IMG/VR virus record: IMGVR_UViG_3300027969_000231
Coordinates: 1 to 36,432 of that record
Direction: 5' to 3' (one strand)
Source of the DNA: a virus
DNA: 36,432 bases
A model generated the notes under the pieces. The model saw only the letters and a program-made list of their open reading frames with translations, ran no database searches and was not told the DNA's origin. A program made the position numbers and the translations under genes. This document shows, piece after piece, positions 7,337 to 13,622 of this stretch; the first letter of the stretch is position 1, and each line of letters opens with the position of its first letter.

Positions 7337-7372
7337 GGACATACTTTCAAATCGAAAGTATGTCCTTTTTTT
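7337..7372 (+). terminator. Rho-independent terminator; inverted repeat copy D
   Basis: A perfect 12-bp stem (GGACATACTTTC and GAAAGTATGTCC, 5-base loop) is followed by seven T residues. It closes the first plus-strand block. The inner arms (7338-7346 and 7356-7364) are the perfect version of the inverted repeat seen at 844, 1943 and 4408. Confidence 0.9.
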
Positions 7373-7373
7373 C

Positions 7374-7400
7374 GCCCGACCTATTGTGTCGGGCTTTTTT
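7374..7400 (+). terminator. Second tandem rho-independent terminator
   Basis: The stem GCCCGAC/GTCGGGC with a 7-base loop is followed by six T residues. It comes one base after the previous terminator's T-run. The two in tandem give a strong block between the left gene set and the promoter that overlaps the second one. Confidence 0.85.
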
Positions 7401-7412
7401 ATGTGCTATACT
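7384..7412 (+). promoter_or_regulatory. Sigma70-type promoter with extended -10
   Basis: TTGTGT (7384-7389), a 17-base spacer and TATACT (7407-7412) are preceded by TGC, giving an extended -10. The -35 lies inside the second terminator hairpin. It would drive the VRR-NUC gene and the small genes after it, with a leader of about 25 bases. Confidence 0.6.
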
Positions 7413-7443
7413 GTGTAAACACTAAACAAGTAGGAGAGAGTAC

Positions 7444-7740
7444 ATGGCTACGACACCCGAAGCAAAAGTTAAGAAGAGAGTAAAAGAGATTCTAGATAGG
7501 GCACAGGCTTATTACTTTATGCCTGCTACTGGTGGTTATGGGCGTAGTGGAATCCCCGATATCATTGGTTGCTTTTGTGGAGTATTCTTTGCGATCGAGT
7601 GTAAGGCGGGTAAGGGTAAACCGACTGCATTGCAAGAACGAGAGATTAACAAAATTAGAAATGGCGGGGGGCAGGCATGGTTAGTGAACGAAGAGAATGT
7701 CGAACAGTTGCACGATCTGTTGATCGGGCTTTACCCATAG
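7444..7740 (+). CDS. VRR-NUC domain nuclease, 98 aa
   Basis: A compact PD-(D/E)xK-type domain starts with TPEAKVKKRVKEIL (Glu6), then GIPDIIG with Asp39, then FAIECKAG with Glu52 and Lys54, and a C-terminal TALQEREINKIRNGGG. These are the core residues of the VRR-NUC family, which includes phage nucleases thought to cut branched or structure-containing DNA. Stand-alone small VRR-NUC genes are common in phage early regions. AGGAGAGAG lies 4 bases before the ATG. It is the first gene after the promoter at 7384. Confidence 0.85.
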   Translation: MATTPEAKVKKRVKEILDRAQAYYFMPATGGYGRSGIPDIIGCFCGVFFAIECKAGKGKPTALQEREINKIRNGGGQAWLVNEENVEQLHDLLIGLYP

Positions 7741-7892
7741 TGACCGTTCCCCACAAAAGCGCAAAAGCGAATCGTGGTACGCCAGTTGTCGACTGGCCTT
7801 TTCCTACGCACCCACTAAAACCGTGGACTAAGAAACAAGAAGAGCAATACCAACAACAGCAGAGAAACAAACTACCCGAGGCACCCCTATGA
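7677..7892 (+). CDS. Small basic protein, up to 71 aa, start uncertain
   Basis: The frame is open from an ATG at 7677 that overlaps the nuclease gene by 64 bases. A GTG at 7740 overlapping the nuclease stop would give a 50-aa product. Neither start has a clear ribosome-binding sequence. The C-terminal half is proline-rich, then Gln-rich (KKQEEQYQQQQRNKLP). It ends in an ATGA overlap with the next gene, which favours a real gene. Function unknown. Confidence 0.45.
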   Translation: MVSERRECRTVARSVDRALPIVTVPHKSAKANRGTPVVDWPFPTHPLKPWTKKQEEQYQQQQRNKLPEAPL

Positions 7893-8140
7893 CTAAGTTA
7901 CGCCCTTTAGGTAACCGCCGCGCAATAAATGTTGGTGGTCTTATCTTTAACATACGCGAAGGCTCGGGTAGTTTGAAAATGGCTTCCGAGTTTTTTATTG
8001 CTGACAGTAATACCCAGTTAAACCTATTGGAAGACTGGATTAACGCTTTAGAAATTATGTACAACGCAGAAGTAAAACAAGAAGGGGCTTTGCGTGAACG
8101 ACTAAAAAATCCAAGACAAATACGCCACTATGAAGAATAA
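7889..8140 (+). CDS. Hypothetical protein, 83 aa
   Basis: It is translated from an ATGA overlap with the preceding gene. The sequence MTKLRPLGNRRAINVGGLIF has a strand-rich start. A helical region (LNLLEDWINALEIMYNAEV) and a basic end follow. It overlaps the next gene by 11 bases. No family is recognised. Confidence 0.6.
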   Translation: MTKLRPLGNRRAINVGGLIFNIREGSGSLKMASEFFIADSNTQLNLLEDWINALEIMYNAEVKQEGALRERLKNPRQIRHYEE

Positions 8141-8552
8141 CCCCATGAACATCGTTTGCCCTAACTGTGAGTATCACAAACAACGCGCACAGATATGGCG
8201 TGACGAAGCATACAGACTAGCGGGGCATCCACTGCCTAGAAAGGAAACCATGACTGATTTTTTATACACTGACGCTAGGTGGACAGAACACTTTGTTGAA
8301 GTAAGTGACCCGCACAAAGAAGGGCATCATGTTAGGTTTTATTTTGAACCACCACACAAAGAACAGATTGCCAAGTTGACAGAGATGTTACAGATACAAC
8401 AAAAGTTGCATGAGACAGCGATAGATATGCTCAAGCCAGCGATAGAAGCAGAGCGTGAGGCGTGTGCAAAGATTGCAGACGAGTGGGCGGTGGGTTGGCC
8501 TCACCCATCACAAGTTATTGCAGAACGAATCAGAGCAAGGGGACAAGCATGA
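8130..8552 (+). CDS. Hypothetical protein with N-terminal CxxC, 140 aa
   Basis: CPNCEYHKQ at residues 10-13 gives a C-x2-C pair that could bind zinc or form a rubredoxin-like knuckle. The C-terminus (EREACAKIADEWA... IAERIRARG) matches a short tail motif often seen at the ends of small phage proteins. The middle has DPHKEGHHVRFYFEPPHKEQ. An in-frame ATG at 8145 (residue 6) is an alternative start. It is coupled to the next gene by an ATGA-type overlap. Function unknown. Confidence 0.6.
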   Translation: MKNNPMNIVCPNCEYHKQRAQIWRDEAYRLAGHPLPRKETMTDFLYTDARWTEHFVEVSDPHKEGHHVRFYFEPPHKEQIAKLTEMLQIQQKLHETAIDMLKPAIEAEREACAKIADEWAVGWPHPSQVIAERIRARGQA

Positions 8553-8716
8553 TTCTTAACCAAGGCAAAGTCGCTGGCGGTTTAGTAGATGAACTGCTAG
8601 AAGTGATACACAAGTATGACGAGACGCTGTACACATCCACTGTGATTGGCGTATTAGAGTTAGTAAAACGTCAGTTAATTGACGAAGCAATGTGGGGAGA
8701 AACAGAAGATGACTAA
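8549..8716 (+). CDS. Small hypothetical protein, 55 aa
   Basis: The ATG at 8549 overlaps the previous stop and has AAGGGG about 6 bases upstream. The product MILNQGKVAGGLVDELLEVI is helical and acidic at the end (WGETEDD). The stop overlaps the next ATG. No known family. Confidence 0.55.
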   Translation: MILNQGKVAGGLVDELLEVIHKYDETLYTSTVIGVLELVKRQLIDEAMWGETEDD

Positions 8717-8900
8717 AAGCATAGAAATAGAGTACGAATTAAAAGCAGAAGAAGACGATGACATCCAAGACTACAAGCGACCTTGGGTTGGTTTGTCTGA
8801 GAAAGACATCAACGAACTTAAATTTAACCTACCCGACCTCTACTACTGGGTTGACGTAGTTAGGGCAACGGAGAAAAGATTAAAGGAGAAGAACACATGA
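8709..8900 (+). CDS. Small acidic protein, 63 aa
   Basis: The ATG at 8709 is preceded by GGGGAGAAACAGAAG. Earlier in-frame starts overlap the upstream gene. The N-terminal half is strongly acidic (EYELKAEEDDDIQDY) and the C-terminal half has an aromatic helix (LPDLYYWVDVVRATEKRL). The stop overlaps the next gene. Function unknown; it is retained on the basis of coupling and length. Confidence 0.55.
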   Translation: MTKSIEIEYELKAEEDDDIQDYKRPWVGLSEKDINELKFNLPDLYYWVDVVRATEKRLKEKNT

Positions 8901-9109
8901 CTAAACGAGAAACACTAATCGCGTTCATCAAAGATATGTTGCGACCAAGAACGCTTAAAGAAATTATTGAGATAGAGATGCGCGATGCAACCATATCCAA
9001 GATGCAAGCAGAGAAATCGCTTGAGTATGCAATGAGCGTTGTTGAATACAACCGTCAACGCATTCGTAGACTGGAAGAGAAACTTATAGAGATAGGAGAG
9101 ATGGAATGA
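8897..9109 (+). CDS. Small coiled-coil protein, 70 aa
   Basis: After MTKRETLIAFIKDMLRPRTL the sequence is heptad-like (IEMRDATISKMQAEKSLEYA then RRLEEKLIEIGEME), predicting a dimeric coiled coil. AAAGGAGAAG lies 5-6 bases before the ATG. It is coupled to both neighbours by four-base overlaps. No catalytic features are visible. Confidence 0.6.
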   Translation: MTKRETLIAFIKDMLRPRTLKEIIEIEMRDATISKMQAEKSLEYAMSVVEYNRQRIRRLEEKLIEIGEME

Positions 9110-9423
9110 CACCCGAAGACGAAGAATTTAACCGTGTCGAGATGGAGTCTCGCGTTAAACAAGAATACGTACAGTCTATGAACCGCAAGCGTCAGATAGC
9201 CGAACCACGAGACGCCGTAGTTCACTTGATGGACGAGTTAGCCATAGCAAGGATTGCTGTCAGAGAGTTAGGCGATAGGCTTTCAAATGTAGAGAAGAGC
9301 AACATTCAAGTTAGAAACGAGACGCTAGAAGAGGCGGTAAAAGAAGTAGAGTATCTTGCCGTTGTTTTAGGCGCAGATACGGTTCATGTTTTTATGACTT
9401 TGTTAAGGAGTATGAAGGAATAA
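9106..9423 (+). CDS. Helical hypothetical protein, 105 aa
   Basis: It is highly charged and helical (MTPEDEEFNRVEMESRVKQE onward), with a middle coiled coil (ELAIARIAVRELGDRLSNVE) and a hydrophobic end (VVLGADTVHVFMTLLRSMKE). AGGAGAGATGG spans its start. It is the last gene of this cluster; its stop forms part of the hairpin region at 9421-9474. Function unknown. Confidence 0.6.
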   Translation: MTPEDEEFNRVEMESRVKQEYVQSMNRKRQIAEPRDAVVHLMDELAIARIAVRELGDRLSNVEKSNIQVRNETLEEAVKEVEYLAVVLGADTVHVFMTLLRSMKE

Positions 9424-9474
9424 TACGAGAGCGTATTACTGGTTAAACCAAGTGCCCAACATGGGCGCGTATTA
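9421..9474 (+). promoter_or_regulatory. Structured intergenic leader with alternative pairing
   Basis: TAATACG (9421-9427) can pair with CGTATTA at 9432-9438 (4-base loop) or with an identical CGTATTA at 9468-9474. Between them lie two smaller hairpins, TGGT-taa-ACCA and GCCC-aacat-GGGC. No T-run follows, so this is not a simple terminator. It sits directly upstream of the DUF3310 gene. Confidence 0.45.
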
Positions 9475-9498
9475 AATTTAAATCTTAAAGAGGAAATT

Positions 9499-10005
9499 AT
9501 GGCAAAGAGATCATCAGCAATGAGCACAAAAGTGCGTAAGTATTTAGCAAAATCACCAAACGCAAAAGCACAAGTCGTAGCCGAAGCTACTGGTGCAACA
9601 GTGCAATACGTCCACAACATTCGGTACATGGATAAGAAGAATGGTGTGGCTAGCGCACCGGCAGTGAAGAAGACTTCATGGAAACTGTTGGGTGTATCAA
9701 CTAGCAAAGAAGCGATACGCTTGAAAGAAAGACTAGTAGAACTCAAAGTAGAAGCGCAAGAAGACATAATTGCCACACACCACACCGATATGGTTAACGA
9801 ACCACCACACTACAAGATGGGCGGTATCGAGACTATCGACTTCATTGAGGCGAAACAGTTTGGTTACAACTTAGGAAACGTAGTCAAGTACATCAGCCGT
9901 GCTGACCTCAAAGGTAGCCATTATGAAGACTTGCTTAAAGCACGTTGGTATCTGAATCGTGAGATTGCTAAGTTCTCACCAGACACAAAGGTAAAAACGG
10001 GATGA
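9499..10005 (+). CDS. HTH-like N-terminus fused to DUF3310, 168 aa
   Basis: Residues 1-48 (AKSPNAKAQVVAEATGATVQ followed by YVHNIRYMDKKNG) resemble a small helix-turn-helix. Residues about 100-160 (VNEPPHYKMGGIETIDFIEA then NVVKYISRADLKG and LLKARWYLNREI) are a clear DUF3310 domain. T7 gp1.7, a nucleotide kinase acting on dTMP and dGMP, belongs to that family. Stand-alone DUF3310 proteins are shorter, so the N-terminal extension is unusual. AGAGGAAATT precedes the ATG. It overlaps the DNA polymerase gene by four bases, which fits a role in nucleotide supply during replication. Confidence 0.8.
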   Translation: MAKRSSAMSTKVRKYLAKSPNAKAQVVAEATGATVQYVHNIRYMDKKNGVASAPAVKKTSWKLLGVSTSKEAIRLKERLVELKVEAQEDIIATHHTDMVNEPPHYKMGGIETIDFIEAKQFGYNLGNVVKYISRADLKGSHYEDLLKARWYLNREIAKFSPDTKVKTG

Positions 10006-11858
10006 ACCTAATCACCCTTGACTTCGAAACGTTCTACGATAAAGACTTCTCTCTATCCAAATTAACAACTGAAGAATACATTCGCGATGACCGTTTTGAA
10101 GTTATCGGTGTAGGAGTAAAAATAAATGATGACGAAACACAATGGTTCACAGGAAATCACGCCGACACCAGTGAATTTCTATCTCGCTTTGACTGGGATA
10201 GTTCTTTTCTGCTTGCTCATAATTGCATGTTTGATGGTGCTATCCTTTCTTGGCGGTTTGGTATTAGGCCAAAAGTACTTCTCGATACCCTAGCAATGCT
10301 ACGTGCCATTGATGGCACAGAGGTTGGTAACAGCCTAGCAAAAGCCGCCGAGCGTTATGGCTTAGGGGTGAAGGGTACTGAGGTAGTCGCGGCTATGGGT
10401 AAACGCCGTGCCGACTTCACCAAGGCAGATATAGATCAGTATGGCGCATACTGCAAGAACGACGTCAAGCTGACGTACGACTTGTTTAATATCTTGCAAG
10501 CAAACTTCCAGAAGCCAGAGCTAAAGCTAATAGACATGACTCTCCGTATGTTCACAGAGCCGACGCTACGTCTTGATCTACCTGTGTTGGAGCAACACCT
10601 TGTACTTGTACAAGAGAAGAAGGAAGCCCTGATTGCCGAGGCTTGTGCTGACAAGGAAGTGCTCATGTCGAATCAGAAGTTTGCTGAGAGACTGGTTGAG
10701 TATGGTGTTCCACCACCCATGAAGGTTAGTCCTACGACAGGCAAATTGGCTTTGGCTTTGGCTAAGAGCGACGAGGGGTTTAAAGCACTGGCAGACCACT
10801 GGGATGAGCGAGTGCAAGCACTTGTCGCCGCGCGTCTTGGGACAAAGTCCACACTAGAAGAGACACGCACCCAACGGTTCATTTCCATTGCCAAGCGTGG
10901 TAGCCTCCCAGTCCCCCTCAGATATTACGCCGCGCACACAGGGCGTTGGGGCGGGGACGACAAACTAAACCTACAGAACTTGCCACGCAAGTCACCCCTC
11001 AAGACTGCTATCGTAGTACCCGAAGGCTACATCATGATTGACGCCGACTCTTCACAGATTGAAGCGCGGATCGTTGCATGGTTGGCGGGGCAAGCCGACT
11101 TGGTAAGCGCATTTGCAAAAGGTGAAGACGTTTATAAGATCATGGCAACAAAGATATACAACAAACCTCTTGGAGAGATTGACGACTCTGAGAGATTCGT
11201 GGGTAAGACTACGATTCTTGGTGCGGGCTACGGCATGGGTTGGCGCAAGTTTCAGATACAACTCAAGAACTTTGGGGTAAGTTTGGATGACAACATGTGC
11301 CAACATATCTTGAAGGTGTATCGCCAAGAGTTTCCATATATCCCTGCGCTATGGGACGAAGGACAAAAAACCTTAGATGCACTGGCAAGCCCTAAACTTG
11401 TTACTACTCCGTTTGGGAAACAGGCACAGGCAGTGAGTGTACTCCCCGGAATTGGATACGATCTTCCTAGCGGTTTGCCCCTCAAATATATGAACTTGCG
11501 TGCCCCTGAGATTGACTTACATGGTCGACCACAGTACGTCTACGATACCCGCAAAGGTGAAGTCCGTATCTATGGCGGTAAGGTAGTCGAGAACTTATGC
11601 CAAGCACTTGCACGCTGTGTGATTGCCGAGCAGATGCTACGGATAGCGAAACGCTACAAACCAGTTCTGACTGTGCATGATGCTGTGGCGTGCGTAGTAT
11701 CCGAATCAGAGCGCGATGAAGCCATTAAATATGTAAACGAATGTATGCGTTGGCGACCCAAGTGGGCTGAGACGCTACCACTAGCGTGTGAGATTGGCGC
11801 AGGAAAAAGCTACGGCGACTGCGGTAAGAAAATGTCTATTGAGAAATGGGGGCTGTAA
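10002..11858 (+). CDS. polA-like: Family A DNA polymerase with 3'-5' exonuclease, 618 aa
   Basis: The exonuclease motifs are LDFETF (Asp7, Glu9), AHNCMFDG (Asp78) and YCKNDVKLTYD (Asp154). The polymerase domain has motif A DADSSQIEAR (Asp349), motif B from Arg398 through Lys402 to Tyr410-Gly411, and motif C VHDA (Asp560). The position equivalent to Phe762 of E. coli Pol I is Leu406. Motif C ends in Ala rather than the usual Glu (HDE). There is no 5'-3' exonuclease domain, as expected for a phage replicative enzyme. It overlaps DUF3310 upstream (ATGA) and a small gene downstream by one base. It is the replicative polymerase of this phage. Confidence 0.95.
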   Translation: MNLITLDFETFYDKDFSLSKLTTEEYIRDDRFEVIGVGVKINDDETQWFTGNHADTSEFLSRFDWDSSFLLAHNCMFDGAILSWRFGIRPKVLLDTLAMLRAIDGTEVGNSLAKAAERYGLGVKGTEVVAAMGKRRADFTKADIDQYGAYCKNDVKLTYDLFNILQANFQKPELKLIDMTLRMFTEPTLRLDLPVLEQHLVLVQEKKEALIAEACADKEVLMSNQKFAERLVEYGVPPPMKVSPTTGKLALALAKSDEGFKALADHWDERVQALVAARLGTKSTLEETRTQRFISIAKRGSLPVPLRYYAAHTGRWGGDDKLNLQNLPRKSPLKTAIVVPEGYIMIDADSSQIEARIVAWLAGQADLVSAFAKGEDVYKIMATKIYNKPLGEIDDSERFVGKTTILGAGYGMGWRKFQIQLKNFGVSLDDNMCQHILKVYRQEFPYIPALWDEGQKTLDALASPKLVTTPFGKQAQAVSVLPGIGYDLPSGLPLKYMNLRAPEIDLHGRPQYVYDTRKGEVRIYGGKVVENLCQALARCVIAEQMLRIAKRYKPVLTVHDAVACVVSESERDEAIKYVNECMRWRPKWAETLPLACEIGAGKSYGDCGKKMSIEKWGL

Positions 11859-12316
11859 TGCAGATAGGAGTTAATCAATACTTTTTAAGAACTAAACCCG
11901 ATGTGATTGACAGCAAAGGGCCGGGCTGGTCAGTAGAGAGAATCAATACGGCGATAGCAACAGAACTATCAAATCAAGATGGAACTTATTTAACAAGGAA
12001 GGCAAAAATGATTTCAACAGACTATGAAAAAGCGTCAGAACTTACCGAGACCGCCGACAAAATGTTTAAGCGCAATGTAAGTAACCTGATGATTACCACA
12101 GAAGAACTACAAACCAACATCAAGAAAGTCTCAGGCAATGTGCGTAAGGCGGCAGATGATTTGGCGGCAGGGCTATCCAAGGTTGAGAAAACCGCAAACT
12201 TTGCAAACCTAGAACGCTACGTCAACTTACTTGAGCGTGCGGCAACTGCAATGTCAACTCTTGCTGAGTTGGAAAAAGAAGGTAAGTTAGACAAAATTTC
12301 GAGCGCACTCAAATGA
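11858..12316 (+). CDS. Helical hypothetical protein, 152 aa, possible internal start
   Basis: The ATG at 11858 overlaps the polymerase stop by one base, with GGGGG upstream. An in-frame ATG at 12008 (residue 51) has a better AAGGAAGG. The N-terminal 50 residues (MQIGVNQYFLRTKPDVIDSK onward) differ in character from the helical remainder (ELTETADKMFKRNVSNLMIT to the end), which looks like a coiled-coil bundle. It overlaps the nuclease gene by four bases. It could be a replication accessory factor; no family is named. Confidence 0.65.
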   Translation: MQIGVNQYFLRTKPDVIDSKGPGWSVERINTAIATELSNQDGTYLTRKAKMISTDYEKASELTETADKMFKRNVSNLMITTEELQTNIKKVSGNVRKAADDLAAGLSKVEKTANFANLERYVNLLERAATAMSTLAELEKEGKLDKISSALK

Positions 12317-12978
12317 ATTACACATGGTCGTATTCCAGCATCTCGCTGTTTCAGCAATGCCCACGCAAGTACCACAGGATGCGTATCGTCAAAGATATCG
12401 TCGAGCCACCACAGGAACACTTGCTCTATGGCAGTGCGGTTCATAAGGCAGCAGAAGAATACATCCGTGATGGTACTGCGATACCAGAAAAGTACGCTTA
12501 TATCCAGCCGTTCTTAGACCCATTGAAAGCCTTGTCAGGTGAGAAGTTATGTGAGCACGAGATGGGGCTAACCAAGGACATGCAACCATGCAAGTTTAGA
12601 GACAAGAATGTTTGGTTTCGTGGTATTGCCGACCTGCTTGTTATTGATGGCGAGAAGGCACGGATCGTTGACTACAAGACTAGCAAATCCAGTAGGTACG
12701 CGGACAAGAAGCAACTAGAATTACTGTCCCTTTTGACCTTCAAGCACTTCCCGCAAGTTAAAACAATCAAGGCTGGCTTGATGTTCTTGGTAGTCAAAGA
12801 CCTAGTTGCCGCCGAATTCAATGCAGATCAACAGACCGAGGCTTGGGGCAAGTGGATACCCGAGACAAATCAGTTAGAGAGTGCGATGATTACAGATGTT
12901 TGGAACCCTAGACCAAACTTCACATGCCGTGGTTGGTGCCCTGTCACCGACTGCGAACACAATTCAAAAAGGAGTTGA
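12313..12978 (+). CDS. RecB/Cas4-like PD-(D/E)xK nuclease, 221 aa
   Basis: It opens with SYSSISLFQQCPRKYHR, the typical start of PDDEXK_1 nucleases. His44 (GSAVHKAAEEY), Asp107 (RGIADLLV), and Asp120 with Lys122 (VDYKTSK) form the nuclease core. Cys16 at the N-terminus and Cys205, Cys209 and Cys214 at the C-terminus are placed like the four Cys ligands of the Fe-S cluster in Cas4 and AddB. The C-terminal spacing (C-x3-C-x4-C) is slightly unusual. Such phage proteins act as single-strand or end-processing exonucleases in recombination. It overlaps the preceding gene by four bases. Confidence 0.85.
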   Translation: MNYTWSYSSISLFQQCPRKYHRMRIVKDIVEPPQEHLLYGSAVHKAAEEYIRDGTAIPEKYAYIQPFLDPLKALSGEKLCEHEMGLTKDMQPCKFRDKNVWFRGIADLLVIDGEKARIVDYKTSKSSRYADKKQLELLSLLTFKHFPQVKTIKAGLMFLVVKDLVAAEFNADQQTEAWGKWIPETNQLESAMITDVWNPRPNFTCRGWCPVTDCEHNSKRS

Positions 12979-12979
12979 A

Positions 12980-13372
12980 ATGCCATACGTCTACATTGCT
13001 AATGGGAAAATGAATCCATTGGGAGATATTCCCGAAGAAATAGAAAAAGTTTGCAATGAGTACCCCAACTTAACTGGTCACGGGTTAAAAAAATATAAAG
13101 AAGATTCCGTTCACCAACCACCTAATCCTAATGGAGTGCAGTTGTGTATGCGGTGGCTGTTAGAAAATGATGGGTTTAAACGAAGAATTACTATAAACAC
13201 TAAAAGAAGTAGCTACGGCTGGAAACATATTGTAGAAAAAAGTTGTGGCGAATATGTCAGTAATGGCGAGTTTATATGCGCCGCACTGTTGTTAGGATAC
13301 AAAATGAAGCACCATGCTGGTTCACCAAATGCGTATTTCAACATAAAGGAACAAAATGCCATACGTAAATAA
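12980..13372 (+). CDS. Hypothetical basic protein, 130 aa
   Basis: AAAAGGAGTTGAA precedes the ATG at 12980; upstream in-frame codons lie inside the nuclease gene and were rejected. The protein begins MPYVYIANGKMNPLGDIPEE and later has a basic segment (GFKRRITINTKRSSYGWKH). It is followed by SCGEYVSNGEFICAALLLGY, which resembles a small DNA-binding or adaptor fold with aromatic residues. No family can be named. It overlaps the HNH gene by 17 bases. Confidence 0.65.
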   Translation: MPYVYIANGKMNPLGDIPEEIEKVCNEYPNLTGHGLKKYKEDSVHQPPNPNGVQLCMRWLLENDGFKRRITINTKRSSYGWKHIVEKSCGEYVSNGEFICAALLLGYKMKHHAGSPNAYFNIKEQNAIRK

Positions 13373-13622
13373 ACCAAGACCATACAAGCACGAATACGAA
13401 ACATACGACGGCACACCCGCCGTTAAGAAGAAACGTGCGGCAAGAAACAAAGCACGCGCAATCATGGAAAAAGCAGGGCTAGTCCACAAGGGTGACGGCA
13501 AAGACGTCGACCACAAAAAGCCGTTAAGCAAGGGCGGAACTACTGTCCGAGGCAATCTCCGTGTGAAAACCGCTAGCGATAACCGCTCTTATGCCCGCAA
13601 GTCAGACCACACAATTAAATAA
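13356..13622 (+). CDS. HNH-like endonuclease, 88 aa
   Basis: Residues 45-78 contain GDGKDVDHKKPLSKGG, then RGNLRV and DNRSYAR. These are the DH, the N and the final N/R of a short HNH module of the kind found in phage-encoded nicking or terminase-associated nucleases. The N-terminal third is very basic (KKKRAARNKARAIMEK), suited to DNA binding. AAAGGAAC precedes the ATG, within the end of the gene upstream. It sits between a PD-(D/E)xK nuclease and a helicase, consistent with recombination or host DNA breakdown. Confidence 0.8.
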   Translation: MPYVNKPRPYKHEYETYDGTPAVKKKRAARNKARAIMEKAGLVHKGDGKDVDHKKPLSKGGTTVRGNLRVKTASDNRSYARKSDHTIK

